Counted from the stretch's first letter, positions 1-11,158 are shown. The stretch is DNA of 64,000 nucleotides from Schistosoma mansoni (GCF_000237925.1 NW_017386049.1:558001-622000); one strand, 5' to 3'. Numbers and translations: made by a program. The notes: a model not told the origin generated them from the letters alone.

Positions 1-717
1 TTACCGAGATGTCCCAAACTATGGCAAAAATAACTACATTGCACCTCTTTTTTTAAATTTCTTTTATACAATATTTGCCTCGGAAGTAATTTATGTTTAA
101 ATGATCAGTTAACTAAGTAAAGTTTTGACAATAATACCTGTGTTATAGAAATAAGGTTCTATCAAAAAACCGTTGCCTTCCGGACAAGATATATATGCAT
201 ATATTTAATATCTTCTGAATATTTACCTCGCTGAATAATATAATCTCTGGAAGAGTACTCTCAAACTATCATCAATGTGATCAATCTATTAATAAAATTA
301 TTCTGCTCATTGAATACTCTACGCCAAGTAACTTTATTAAAATTTTGAAGCTAATTCAGCCCTAGTTAGAGATTTATGTGCTACTTCTTTGGTCTGTAAT
401 ATATATATGACGTTTGCTAGTAGTTCTTAACCACCGCAATCTAAGTCTATTTAACTGAATCTGAATTTGAAAAAAACAGTTACTTGCACTTAAAATGTTT
501 CGATCATCTAAACACTGTTTGACTTTTGAGGATACCAGTAACAAGAATTTAGAACATCAAATATGACATTTTATAATTCTAATTTCTTTTTAGTTCGACA
601 AAGCTACACAAAAATCTTTTTTATAAAAGCTGCTTAATAAATAATAATTTATTATGTTAAAGTTTTTCCAACAAATTCAAAACTCTACACAATAGAAGAC
701 TCATTAATATCTAACAG
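1..717. other. AT-rich DNA, no feature seen
   Basis: No open frame, splice-bounded exon or recognisable repeat is seen here. It is probably intergenic or intronic. Confidence 0.5.
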
Positions 718-1226
718 ATTTACCCCCGAATGCCCTGGTATGGCCAAGAGTGTGGAGAGTCCGCCCTTCCTCTCCAAATGCTCTCACATGGCCATGCGTA
801 TATAGCCTCTGCCATGGAAGTCCTACGCACTGCCTTCTCGTGGCACCACTGTTGTTTACGAAATTGAGAGGACGAAGAGCGAATGTCCGGCGCTGTAACC
901 GTGTTGGTGGACACTGCGAGTCCATCTACATGAGTTGGAAAACCCTCATTCCGAACCAAAGATGCACATGGGCTCCAGTATCCTAAGGGAACAAATGGCG
1001 TATGAATAAATCGTTGGTCAACGGCGACCATGAGACTGCATCTCCTCACGATGCTCCACTGCCTTGTGGATCAGATCTTTGGGTCGAAGGCTAGGGGTGT
1101 GGCCTTGAAAAAAAACCACCTAATTCAGTTTGGGCACCTGGGTAATATCACAGAGATTTGTGTGGCACATATATATCTGGTGTCCTTTTATACCAATATT
1201 TATGTGCTTAAATAAATAAATAAAAC
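718..1226 (+). mobile_element. 5S-SINE family copy, 5' truncated
   Basis: This copy starts in the family's body (...ATGCCCTGGTATGGCC...) and runs to the family 3' end, with an ATATATCTGGTG-like block followed by a TTAAATAAATAAATAAA tail. The 5S-derived head seen in the copy at 24104 is missing, as expected for a 5'-truncated retrocopy. Small open frames inside it on both strands are chance frames of this repeat and recur in other copies. Confidence 0.75.
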
Positions 1227-1971
1227 AGTGTTTAGAATACTTTTCTGTTAGTTTATTGAGTGAGTGTTGCACATACGAGAATAGTTTTTACTAAAATTTT
1301 AACTTCATTCACCTAAAGATATCTTATATGTGTCCCTTAATTATCGGAAGAAAGACAAAAAAAGTAAAAGTTAGTACTTGAAACCAAGGCTTCATATATG
1401 TAACTCATTCACTAAATGAACGGAAAAATATCCAAAAATGCTTGATACGATACAGATAATAAATATGTTCTTCAAACCCACGGACATGTATCCCATCTCT
1501 TAAAAGATGCAGTTCAAGTAGGAATTTAACTGAATTATATTCTGTATATCTTATTATTTATGAGAAATAAAAAAAATCAAACTATCATAACCGGCAACTA
1601 CTTAAGCTTTGTGTTTAGCTAAGTCTTATAGTATTATTTGTTGTATCCATAAGAATTTCACATATGAATTTGAAAAGAATCAACAACAAAAATAATCCAA
1701 CACAATTTAACTTTACTCTGTAGTCCCATTTAGTAAGTTGACTATTTACCGGTAACCAAGGTAATAACCAAGTTTTGTAGGAAATTAAACAGGTTTTACT
1801 GTTTCCATAATCAAACAAGAGAATGGATAAATTTTATGGTTGAAACAAATGATGATTTATTCACTTCCCTGAAAAAGGGAAATCATCAATATTGCTTAAT
1901 GATAGGATTGAAATGGTCAAATATTGTTATATTTCATTATTAGTATGGGGTTGTGTAATTATTGAGTTTTC
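1227..1971. other. AT-rich DNA, no feature seen
   Basis: Only short chance frames are present. No splice-bounded coding segment or known repeat is recognised. Confidence 0.4.
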
Positions 1972-2335
1972 GAATGAGATCATGAGTCAATTAAAGCTAG
2001 ACTGCCATGGAGAACCTGGAAGCAATAAACGGCCGTTTCATTCTATTACTAGACTCCTCAACAATGCTCATCCATGATCCCACACGCTGGACTCCAACCC
2101 AGAACCTATCGGTTTCGCTCGCCAACTCTTAACCTCTAAATCACTGAGCCGGCATCCAACGGTGTTAATGTCTAATTTCAACCAATCCACGAAATTGCTC
2201 CACCATCCACCATTATCTTCAGTGAATTACTATTTCACAACAGACCTAGTTATACTCCATTGTTCAGTGCTTCTCACTAGAACTCCAGGAAATACTTCTT
2301 GAAACCAGTCACCAGTGAGCACATGGTAATTATCA
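1972..2335 (-). mobile_element. HH-SINE, near full length, decayed hammerhead
   Basis: Read on the minus strand, this holds the leader, the tRNA-like region (A-box-like GGCTCAGTGATTTAGAGG, B-box-like GGGTTGGAGTCC), the hammerhead region and the GGTGGTCTAGC-type tail. The core reads TTGAGGA (conserved first C changed to T) and the second stem strand is altered, so self-cleavage is unlikely. Confidence 0.7.
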
Positions 2336-2344
2336 GTATGAAGT

Positions 2345-2535
2345 TGTGAAGGTTGATGAGTTTTTTTCAATCAAGATCGTGTTCGCACACGTGACCGAAG
2401 ATCCTGGGTTCAAATTCCGTGTGCGGGATCGTGGATATGCACCGTTAAGGAGTCCCATACTAGGATGAAACAGTCGTCCAGTGCTTCCAGGTTTCCAATG
2501 GTGGTCTAGCATTGTTTGATTTATATTTAGTTCTT
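2345..2535 (+). mobile_element. HH-SINE fragment
   Basis: A 3' part of the family: B-box-like GGGTTCAAATTCC, then the GCGGGATCGTGGAT linker, a decayed hammerhead (TTAAGGA core) and the CCAGTGCTTCCAGG tail. It lies head-to-head with the minus-strand copy just upstream. Confidence 0.65.
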
Positions 2536-2639
2536 CTACGTCGATCCACATTACCATACCCCATTAGCATAATGAGAGAGAATTATCAGGATAAATCCCA
2601 GAGTAGTAACGTTGTAACAGTATTTATGGTGATAGAAAA

Positions 2640-3720
2640 GGTTATGCATCGAGAATAAAATAAGATCTCATAAGGAATTTAGAAACTTTCAATTTAAAGG
2701 AAGACAAACAGTGAATGAGCCTGCATCATTCCGAATAATTTCGAGCCATGTATCTTCCAACATCTCTAATCATTAGATAAAATAATCATGCGAACCGCAA
2801 ACAAGTAGTCTCTACCTATCTATCTACCAATCTATATGGGTCAGTCCGACAGTCACTGTTTTCATGAACTTAATGTCATATCATAGTTTGACGACCACTA
2901 ACTTCCTTGCAGAATACTCCTACACGAGTCATTACCGCGTTTCAATAACTCATCAAATGATTCGCCATCCTTATCTCGTACACTGAATCCAGCCTCAGAA
3001 TCTCTAACTTGATGGTCCCAACATTTATGAACAACAATTCGAAGACATCTATGATCGATTGCTGGTAAGCTATAAATATCCCCTATTTTTAAAGATCACG
3101 TTTCACACTGCAAAATAGAACGGAGCTAGCTTCTGAGTAGTGCACTTGTCATTTAGTTGAGAGACAAATATCTCGCCTACGCAACGAGTGACGCAATTTT
3201 GTAAAAATTAATCGAGATTTCATCAGACATCGACCAGCTTGGGCTAGTGAGACTTCCAAGATAACTAGAGGGATTTAAACACTTAATTATTTTACTCCTC
3301 ATCACAAGTTCAGTCGTTGAAGTATACCAGTCCTGAAGCAATATCTTTCATTTCAGGGCAGCGAAACGCATTTTAAACATGCTAGCATTATGGTCTAAAA
3401 TGATCAGAAAACTCTTCATTTTTTCAACATCCTCATCAAATAGGACTATGTCATTTGCATATTCTAAGTTCATAGGTGAATCTCCTAGTATAAGATCAAT
3501 TCTTGAAAAGTTAGATAATCAGGACGTCTTCTCAAAAAATATTTCAAAATTAAATAAAAATAGGGAAAACTGACAACCCTGGAGAACACCACTTGATGAA
3601 GTTGATAATTCCTTTGATAGTTTACCATAAGCTCTTCTTCGACTATTAGTGTTCCAGTAGAGGACCTTTACAAGGTCGAATATAGTAAGAGACAATAGAG
3701 ACAGATGAACTTATAGTAGT
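2640..3720 (-). pseudogene. RTE-A LINE, ancient degenerate reverse transcriptase
   Basis: On the minus strand, many-times-broken frames resemble the RTE-A reverse transcriptase. They include a GVLQGCQFSLFLF block (cf. GVRQGCPLSPFLF in the copy at 42550) near 3560-3600, a degenerate YADD region (EYANDIVLF) near 3440-3470, and C-terminal blocks toward 2750-3200. No frame is open for long. It is an old, inactive insertion, far more diverged than the other RTE-A copies here. Confidence 0.65.
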
Positions 3721-3787
3721 TTTTCATAAAATTACAGTCATTTAGAGGTACAGGGAAATAAGTGATTTCTAGGACTAAAAAATATTT

Positions 3788-3892
3788 ATCATTTATTTTA
3801 TTTTATTTAAACACATAAATATTGCTGCAAGGGGGCACCAGATATATATGCGCCATACAAAACAATGAAAATGGGAAGAGAAAGGGGTAAGA

Positions 3893-3928
<36 letters not shown>

Positions 3929-4643
3929 AATGGTGAGAGAAACTGAAATGTACAACCAGAAGAATTTTTTCAGTTAAGGAAGTTACAACTACTTTTTATG
4001 CAGAAAGTAAAAGGAGGTTACAGCAGGCTCGCCACTGGCTTCTATTCTGAGCCATATCTGATAACGTCTCTAGCCACTGTGTTGCACCATCTCTCGGACT
4101 CCAGCCAGGGAGCTGTGAAGTACCATCAGAAGCCAGTCCTTTGCAGCTTTCTTTCATACCACGACACTATGTCATACACTGACCACCTCTCCGCTTTTTC
4201 CAACCAGTCGCAGCATCGGCAAATAATGCACGACGTGGAATTCTCTGGGACGACATTCGTAAAACATGTCCAAGCCACCGAAGTCGGTGTTTCAAGATGG
4301 TGACACCAATTGGGTTGTCGTCCCTGCGCCCAAACACACGATACCGAACCTTTGCATAACTAACATGCTGTTGACATTGGACGTCAGCAATCCTTCGGAG
4401 ACAACGATGATCGAACACAGAGAGTTGTCTAACATCCTCAACTCGGAGAGGCCAGGTTTCACAAGCATAGAGCAAAACTGCTCTCACCGATGCGTTGTAG
4501 ATCCGACCTTTTACAGCCAGACTAACATCAAGAAGGCGCCGAAGATGGCCCAGATTGGCATAAGCCGTTCTGGCTTTCACTATACGTGTATCGATCTCAT
4601 CACTCACGTCGCCACCAGCACTTATGCAGCTACCTAGATACAC
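3788..4643 (-). pseudogene. RTE-B LINE, 3' fragment of RT protein and 3' UTR
   Basis: An open minus-strand frame (4167-4643, 158 residues) encodes the C-terminal domain of an RTE-like retrotransposon protein. Visible blocks are YLGSCISAGGDVSDEID, ACETWPLRVEDVRQLSVF, HRCLRRIA and RLRWLGHVLRM. A frame break follows and the rest of the C-terminus is read toward 4000. The 3' UTR ends with a GGCGCATATATATCTGGTGCC block and an A-rich tail near 3790. The catalytic RT core is absent, so the copy is 5'-truncated and dead. It matches 50060-51248 closely. Confidence 0.85.
3895..3924. repeat. (TA)n microsatellite
   Basis: About 15 TA units lie within the 3' UTR of the RTE-B fragment. Confidence 0.9.
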
Positions 4644-5334
4644 GAACTTCTAACATCAATAAATAGATTACCAATCGTCTGCAAAAGTATTAAAAATATG
4701 TACGTTTTAACCAAATCATTGAAATTTTTATTGGAATGGAGCGTTTATGAAGATAATTTACATTACTGACAAGCATCGACTACAGAATAATTGAAAACCA
4801 TGGAGGATCGGACAACTATTTTGTACCAGTTTATAACATCTTACAGCTTCACCTAAGATTAAACCAAGAGTCTTCTGTTATCGTGGTTAACATGTTACCC
4901 TTACACCACCTAGTTATAACCCTGTATTCCATATTTTCGAATACTGGGTATTTGCTGTGTTGAGTGGTTATCATTCTGTTATCAGTAATCATTATCTCAC
5001 CTTCGACTTGGTTGTGCTTTAGTACTCAAGACTTCTCGTTGAAATTTGTGGAGTCAATCTTAAATCCTGTTATAGGTAAACCTTCTTAAATGATTGTTAT
5101 TATATTCCCCGATTTTTATGGATTCGTGGCTTATGATGTCAACTTGGTCTGTGATTAGGAGATAACCTATCAATGGCACTTAATGACGATCGATCAAAAT
5201 AAACTAATTCGCTTCTTTGATACTATAGTCGTCATGACACATAATAAGTATTTGGTTTAATCCAACATGAGTAATCGTACGTGTATTCAACATTTCTAAG
5301 GATATTTTTTCTTGCTAGCTGTCTGACTGACGAT
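4644..5334. other. AT-rich DNA, no feature seen
   Basis: No open frame of note and no recognisable repeat. Confidence 0.4.
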
Positions 5335-5465
5335 AAACTATGATGAAATATTATCATCTTAGGCACGCCCGTTTCGTTTTACTTGAGACTCATCAGGTGG
5401 ATGTATCTGCATTTCAGAGTTGATGTTTACTCCGGGACTCGAACTGACAAATAATTAGGATGTAT
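5335..5465 (-). mobile_element. Smα-like hammerhead SINE fragment
   Basis: The minus strand carries the Smα order: CCCGGAGTAAACATC, GCAGATACATCCAC, CTGATGAGTCTCA, ACGAAACGGGCG. The CTGATGA and GAAA core pieces are present, but the second stem's GGAC strand is lost (AAAAC), so the ribozyme is probably inactive. Confidence 0.6.
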
Positions 5466-5699
5466 GTTGAGTGATTCATATCAAATAATAAATAAGTTAT
5501 GACATTGTGCAGAAAAAGGATTAGCTGAGTATACTTGGCAATATGTTTTTACTGATATCATGTTGTTGTTACTGTTGTCAGATAGAGTAAAAACTTCACA
5601 AGTAAAACAAATTATATGTATGTAAATATATTTTTCGACTGAATGAATGACATTATCGTATTACCAATAGTAATGATAATGATATGAGATGAGTAACTA

Positions 5700-5771
5700 G
5701 TAATTTATGAGTCGATTAAAGCTAGACCACCATGGAAAACTTGGAAGCATTGGACGGCCGTTTCGTCCACA
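5700..5771 (-). mobile_element. HH-SINE 3' tail fragment
   Basis: It contains only the hammerhead 3' half and the tail (minus strand: GGACGAAACGGCCGTCC, then CCATGGTGGTCTAGC). Confidence 0.6.
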
Positions 5772-6140
5772 AAACACCTTTCTGATTATAATCATCATAT
5801 ACTCACTAGTGATTGATTTCAAGAAGTATTTCCTGAAGTTCTAGTGAGAAGCAGTAACTAGTGGAGTTCAACCAGGTCTGTTGTGAAATAGTAATTCACT
5901 GAAGATAATGGTGGATGGTGGCGCAATTTTGTGGATTGGTTGAAATTAGACAATAACACCGTTGGATGCCGGGTCAGTGATCTGGAGGTTAAGCGTTAGT
6001 GAACGAAACCAATAAGTCCTGGGTTGGAGTCCAGCGTGTGGGATCGTGAATGCGCACTTCTTAGGAGTCTCGTAATAGGATGAAACGGCCGTTCAGTGCT
6101 TCCAGGTTTTTCATGGTGGTCTAGCTTTAATTGAATTCAA
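5772..6140 (+). mobile_element. HH-SINE, near full length, decayed
   Basis: The order is leader (ACTCACTAGTGATTGATTTC), tRNA-like segment with GGTTAAGCG and GGGTTGGAGTCC, linker GGGATCGTGAATGCGCAC, decayed hammerhead (TTAGGAGTCTC; GGATGAAACGG) and CCAGGTTTTTCATGGTGG tail. Stem II and the CTGA element are mutated. Confidence 0.7.
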
Positions 6141-6689
6141 CTACTAAATTACTATAATATACACAAAACCCTTTTCTGAATATCAATTTATTGTTTTAAC
6201 CGAAGTCACTATAAACATGATATCAAGTTTATTTATGTATGGTTGGTGGTCAGTGTCGAATTACTAATCGAAATAACATACTGTTAATCATTCCTTCCAA
6301 CTTTTCATTCCTTATACACTCATTCCTATTTTTATCCCATTATTTGTACTTATGTGAAAAACCAGTGATAAATGTTTTCTACTTCGTGGATCAGCTTGAT
6401 GATGTTGATAAAATGATCCTATATGTCATACACTTTGATTATATTTGATAATTTTAAATAATATCACTATAAGATTTTGTAAAGACTATTAGCTAGATAA
6501 CTGTTGAAAGTTCGGAAATACCAGACAGTTATTTCGTCCTAGTATGACATTCCCCCGTAGTGTGCAACAATAACTCCACTGGGGAGAGTCAAGCATAGCT
6601 CTTTCCGTCACATGTGTAAATTACTTAATGTCTAGACAACTGTACTTAGATCTAATAGTATGTAAATCTAGCTTCAATCAATTTGTACT
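6141..6689. other. AT-rich DNA, no feature seen
   Basis: An unsupported 69-codon frame lies here with no splice signals or motif. Nothing is called. Confidence 0.35.
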
Positions 6690-7240
6690 ATTTTATTTAT
6701 TTACATATTTAATCACATAAATATTGATAAAATGGGGCACCAGATATATATGCGTCACACAAATCTCATTTGATTTGTGTGAGCGCTATGATATTGCCTG
6801 GGTGCCCAAGCCGAAGCAGGTGGTTTTCTTAGGGGCCACACCCCCAGCCTTTGACCTAAAGGTCTGAGCCATAAGGCAGTGGAGCATTGTGAGGAGATGC
6901 AGTACCATGCTAGCCGGTGACCAACGATTGATTCATACACCATTTTTTCCCTCAGGATACTGGAGTCAGCCCATGTGCACCATTGGTTTTGAATCAGGGT
7001 TTTCCAACTCACCTAGGTGGACTTTCCATGTCCACCACCAACCCGGTTAAGGCGCCGGACATTCGCTTTTCGTTCTCTCAATTTCGTAAACAACAGTAAT
7101 GTCACGAGAAGGTAGTGAGTAGGACTTCTCTGGCAGAGACTATATACGCGTGGCCATATGAGAGCATTTCGAGAGAGAGGGTGGCCCCTCCCCACTCTCG
7201 GTCGTACCAGGGCAATTGGGGGCACTGTTACATAACCATC
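6690..7240 (-). mobile_element. 5S-SINE family copy, long, headless
   Basis: Reading on the minus strand from about 7240 to 6690, this is one of the longest headless copies. It contains the CTCTCGAAATGCTCTCATATGG block, the TTGAGAGAACGAAAAGCGAATG block, the ACCATTGGT...CATGGGCTG block, and the 3' end CGCATATATATCTGGTGCC followed by an A-rich tail with TTTAAATAA-type repeats. Confidence 0.75.
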
Positions 7241-7399
7241 TTCCATTATTTCCGGTATATACCTTTCTAATATCTAATTGTTGAACAGTTGCTTCATCAA
7301 TCATCATGAAATTGACAGTATTGAAGATTGGATACTAATGGTTAAGTAAAACATAAAATATTTATACTAAGAAATTGTAAAACAAACATTGTATTATTC

Positions 7400-7625
7400 T
7401 TATTTTCAGAAGGGATTTTGTGGAGATTTCGAGACTGGTAGGTCCTGGGTTCGAATTTCTTGAGGCGGGATCGTGAATGTGCACTGCTGAGGAGTCCTGT
7501 GATGGGACGAAACGGTCGTCCAGTGCTTCCAGGTTTTCCATGGCGGTCTAGCTTCAATTGACTCATGATTTCAACTATGAAAAATACTGAAATCTCCACA
7601 AAACCCCTTCTGATTATAATCATAT
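7400..7625 (+). mobile_element. HH-SINE, 5'-truncated, intact hammerhead
   Basis: This partial copy begins near the B box (GGGTTCGAATTTC) and includes an intact-looking hammerhead (7481-7526) and the tail, ending in CAAAACCCCTTCTGATTAT. It continues directly into a second, full copy at 7626, so the two form a head-to-tail dimer. Such dimers favour activity of hammerheads with a minimal stem III. Confidence 0.75.
7481..7526 (+). ncRNA. Minimal type I hammerhead ribozyme in HH-SINE
   Basis: All conserved core positions are present. Stem I is GCACTG/CAGTGC (7481-7486 with 7521-7526). The CUGANGA element is CTGAGGA (7487-7493). Stem II is GTCC/GGAC (7494-7497, 7505-7508). GAAA is at 7509-7512, followed by a very short stem III (CGGTCG) and the cleavage triplet GTC ending at 7520. 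A stem III this short usually works best as a dimer. Activity is inferred, not shown. Confidence 0.75.
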
Positions 7626-7985
7626 GCTCACTAGTGACTGACTTCAAGAGATATTTCCTGGAGTTTTAGTGGGAAGCAGTGACCAGTGGAGTTCAAACCA
7701 CATCTGTTGTAGAGATATCACTTCACTGAAGACAATTGGTGAACGGTTGCCCGACTTCGTGGATCAGTTGAAGTTAGATATTAACGCCATCGGATGCCGA
7801 CTCAGTGGTCTATCGGTTAAGTGCTCTGTCGCGAGACTGGTAGGTCCTGGGTTCAAATCTCGAGAGGCGAGGTCGTAGGTGCGCACTGCCACTGAGGAGT
7901 CCCATAATAGGACAAAACGGCTTTCCAGTGCTTCCAGGTTTTCCATGATGGTCTAGCTTCAACTGACTCATGATTTCAACTATGC
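7626..7985 (+). mobile_element. HH-SINE, full length, ribozyme mutated
   Basis: The full order of the family is present: leader CTCACTAGTGACTGACTTC, GGTGAACGGTTGC, tRNA-like CTCAGTGGTCTATCGGTTAAG and GGGTTCAAATCTC, linker, hammerhead region and tail. The hammerhead (about 7883-7935) has AAAA instead of GAAA and a three-base insert between stem I and CTGAGGA, so it is predicted inactive. Confidence 0.8.
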
Positions 7986-8231
7986 AAAATATTCTTATTT
8001 TGTTCATTTATACGTGCTATGACCTTTTCTTTTTTTTGTCGAATTAAAAATGAGAAATTAATCAATAAAAATTTGGTTTTCACTTTATTCAAAGAAATAT
8101 CATTGACACATATAAATGCTAATCAGAGTAAGGTATTTTACAATTTGGTTAAAACAATGTAAATCCAATTTAGTTTTATCAGAGAATATGTACATATATA
8201 TGTTTACATATAGCAAATGTGAGAATTAAAG

Positions 8232-9537
8232 AGGCATTAGTTTGTTGTCAGTATCAGGAAAAATTTTTCAACAGAGTGTTGCTGAACCGGATGAATGAGG
8301 TAGTAGACGCCCAACTTTGAGATCAACGGGCTGGAGTCTGTAAGGATCGATCGTGCACAGACCAAATTGCGACATCACGGGTCATCGTGGAACAATCAAT
8401 TGAGTAGAAGTCATCACTTCACATCAACTTTATTGACTATGAGAAGGCGTTCGACAGTGTGCACCAGAGAACATTATGGAAACTTCTTCGACACTATGGA
8501 GTTCCTGAGAAGATTGTCAACATAATCCAAAACTCATACGACGGACTACAGTGCAAAGTCGTGCATGGAGGACAACTGACAGTTGCATTTCCAGTCGGGA
8601 CCGGAGTCAGACAAGGCTATCTACTCTCCCCCTTCCTCTTTCTTCTGGTGATTGGCTGGATTATGAAGACTTCGACATCTGAGGGGAAGCACGGAATACA
8701 ATGGACATCTCAGAATCAATTAGATGATTTGGACTTCGCAGATGACCTAGCCCTCCTATCTCATACATACGAACAAATAAAGACGAAGACAACTAATGTT
8801 GCAGCAGCCTCTGCATCAATAGGCCTCAACATGCACAAAAGAGAAAGGAAGATTCTCATATTCAACACGGAGGACACCAACCCAATCACACTTGATGGCG
8901 AAACTCTGGAAGAGGTGGAATCATTCACGTACCTGGGAAGCATCATTGATGAACAAGGAGGATCGGATGCAGATGTAAAGGCGAGGATTGGCAAAGCAAG
9001 GGCAGCATTTCTACAATAGGAGAACATATGAAACTCAAAACAACTGTCAACTAACTTCAAAGTGAGAATCTTCAATACGAACGTCAAGGTAGCTCTACTG
9101 TACGGAGCTAAAACGTGGAGATTTACTGCAACCATCGTCAAGAAGGTACAAGTATTTACAAACAGTTGTTTACGTAAAATACTCAACATTCACTAACCGG
9201 ATACTATCAGCAACAGCGTTTTATGGAAGAGGATAAACCAGCTTCCAGCTGAAGAGGAAACTAGGAAAAGACGTTGGAGGTGGTGGGTGGGACATACATC
9301 AAGGAAATCACCAATGTGCATCACGAGGCAATCCCTAACTTGGAATCCGGAAGGGAAGCATAAAAGAGGAAGGTCAAAGAACACATTACGCCGAGAAATA
9401 GAAGGAGATATAAAAAGGATGAATATTAACTGTAAAGAACTGGAAAGGATTGCCCAGGACAGGGTTGGATGGAGAATGCTGATGGGCGGCCTATGCTCCT
9501 CCACGAGGGGTAACAAGCGTAAGTAAGGTAAAGTAAT
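8232..9537 (+). pseudogene. RTE-C LINE (SR2-like), 5'-truncated, degenerate RT
   Basis: The reverse transcriptase core is readable: FIDYEKAFDSVHQRTLW (first catalytic Asp, near 8440), GVRQGYLLSPFLF near 8615, LDFADDLALL (the YADD box as FADD) near 8740, and FTYLGSIIDEQGGSDAD near 8930. A stop falls at about 9017, after which the C-terminal domain continues in broken frames to [14 protein letters not shown]-like and [13 protein letters not shown] blocks near 9520. Upstream of 8440 the frame is broken, and no endonuclease is present. The 3' end has GTAAG repeats. The RTE clade is inferred from the motif spacing and tail; a link to the schistosome SR2 family is likely but unchecked. Confidence 0.8.
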
Positions 9538-9936
9538 GTTTACATATACTCTTCTAGACAATAAGTAAACTGTTATTCCGAATGAATAGAATATTAGAGA
9601 AATTATAATATTACAAAGATTTTACATAGCTAATGAGCCCATCTATATCTCCTATTTTTTTCTGTATTGAAATGGTAAAGATCTCATTCATATGGTTATA
9701 GAACATTCATTTTTCTTGTACACAAAACTACACATTAACTCCTGTTAAGGACTTAAGAATAGGCTTAACTTACATCTCGTATACGATCGATATAGAAAGA
9801 ATGGAAAATTGAATTTGATTTTTTTTAAGGGTTGATGAGTTGTTGATATTCTTAACTAACATTTGATTAGTTTTAGTTGAGATATGCCCATTATGTATCG
9901 AATAGTTTTGACATAGCCATTTCTCAAAGTTGAAAT
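9538..9936. other. AT-rich DNA, no feature seen
   Basis: No repeat or coding feature recognised. Confidence 0.4.
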
Positions 9937-10015
9937 TATGAGTCGATTAAAGCTAGACCACCATGGAAAACCTGGAAGCACTGAACGGCCGTTTCGTCCT
10001 ATTACGGGACCATTT
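9937..10015 (-). mobile_element. HH-SINE 3' tail fragment
   Basis: The minus strand carries GAAACGGCCGTTCAGTGC and the CCATGGTGGTCTAGC tail. The 5' part is missing. Confidence 0.6.
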
Positions 10016-10149
10016 TGTCACAAATTTTATTGAAGAGATGGATTGTAATGCATCTTGTTATTCACTACTATCCATCATTCTTCTGTTTTAGAAAAACTGA
10101 ATACTTAGTACATTAACGCTATCATTTTACCCTCTAATAAGAACAAATA

Positions 10150-10290
10150 AATTCGAATCTCGCTCGCGAGGCGGGATCGTGGATGCGCACTGCCACTGAG
10201 GAGTCCCATAATAGAACGAAACGGCCGTCTAGTTCTTCCAGGTTTTCCATGGTGGTCTAGCTTCAATTGACTCACGATCTTAACTATGAA
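10150..10290 (+). mobile_element. HH-SINE, 3' part with near-complete hammerhead
   Basis: It starts at the B-box region (ATTCGAATCTCGC). CTGAGGA and GAAA are intact, but stem II reads GTCC/GAAC, a three-base insert separates stem I from the core, and stem I pairing is weakened (TAGTTC). Confidence 0.7.
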
Positions 10291-10559
10291 ATAAATTCTT
10301 GTTAACATTATCAGCACTATACAAATGAGTATTTGATATTTCTCAAGTTGTCACTTTTATTCTATGGTAACATTATAAATTTTGGAAGCCATCACCTAAA
10401 CATTACCCATGTAGTCGCCGAAGATATTTCTTAGTATTATTCGTTTTTTATGTTAAACCTATTTGAATTCATAAGTCTAAGGTTCTTAAATCGATTCCTT
10501 CAAACGATAAAATAAACTTATAGAATTGAACATTTATTCTGTAATCTAAAGGTTAATTT

Positions 10560-10912
10560 GTTTTATTTAAGAATCAGAAGGGGGTTTTGTAGAGATTTCA
10601 GTATTTTCATAGTTGAAATCATGAGTCAATTGAAGTTAGATCACCATGGAAGCACTGGACGACCGTTTCGTCCCCAGCAGTGCGCATCCACGATCCCGCC
10701 TCACGAGATTCGAACTCAGGACCTACCAGTCTCGCGCAAGAGCACTTAACCGATAGACCACTAAGCCGGCCGGCATCCAACGGTGTTAATGTCCAACTTC
10801 AACCAATCCACGAAATCTGAGCAACCGTTCACCGATTGTCTTCAGTGAGTTGATATCTCTACATTAGACGTGGTTGAACTCCACTGGTCACTGATTCCCA
10901 CTAGAACTATAA
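10560..10912 (-). mobile_element. HH-SINE with a deletion in the hammerhead
   Basis: A near full-length minus-strand copy. The B box (GAGTTCGAATCTC) and A-box-like segment are present. Inside the ribozyme, about 15 bases covering AGGA and the first half of stem II are deleted, leaving GCACTGCTGGGGACGAAAC. It ends abruptly near the Penelope-like element. Confidence 0.7.
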
Positions 10913-10943
10913 TTATTTGGCTTATTGGCATATAATTCCCATT

Positions 10944-11158
10944 TAAACATTAAAATTAAAAACACGAATTTCAGCGAAGGGATCTCTTTTCAACGAATTT
11001 ATTATCAAGCTGTACAATCGTATATATATATGAAAATGTTTTGTTAAAGTACTAATTCCGTGAGGAAATGTGAACACTAATAACCAATTTCGATAATGTA
11101 ATAAGAAGACGAAGATTAACCAAGATTATAATACTGGATTACGTAATACGAATAATAA
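10944..11158. repeat. PLE terminal inverted repeat, 3' side
   Basis: The reverse complement of this arm matches 13728-13942 almost base for base. Mismatches were seen in the GTAATCC/GTAATTC segment and near the outer edge. No CUGANGA...GAAA hammerhead core was seen in either arm, although many PLEs of other animals carry one. Confidence 0.9.

Noticed and set aside
750-1215. Several 60-110-codon open frames on both strands
   Set aside because: They lie inside a 5S-SINE copy, and the same frames recur in other copies; no splice or start context supports genes.
3379-3573. 64-codon plus-strand frame
   Set aside because: Antisense to a degenerate RTE-A reverse transcriptase; not a gene.
7800-7865. 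tRNA gene candidates at A/B-box pairs in HH-SINE and Smα copies
   Set aside because: Boxes are present but no complete acceptor stem or cloverleaf fits; they are SINE promoters repeated in many copies.
5700-10300. CRISPR-like array from recurring short blocks
   Set aside because: The blocks are parts of dispersed SINEs in both orientations with no regular spacing; a eukaryotic genome is indicated.
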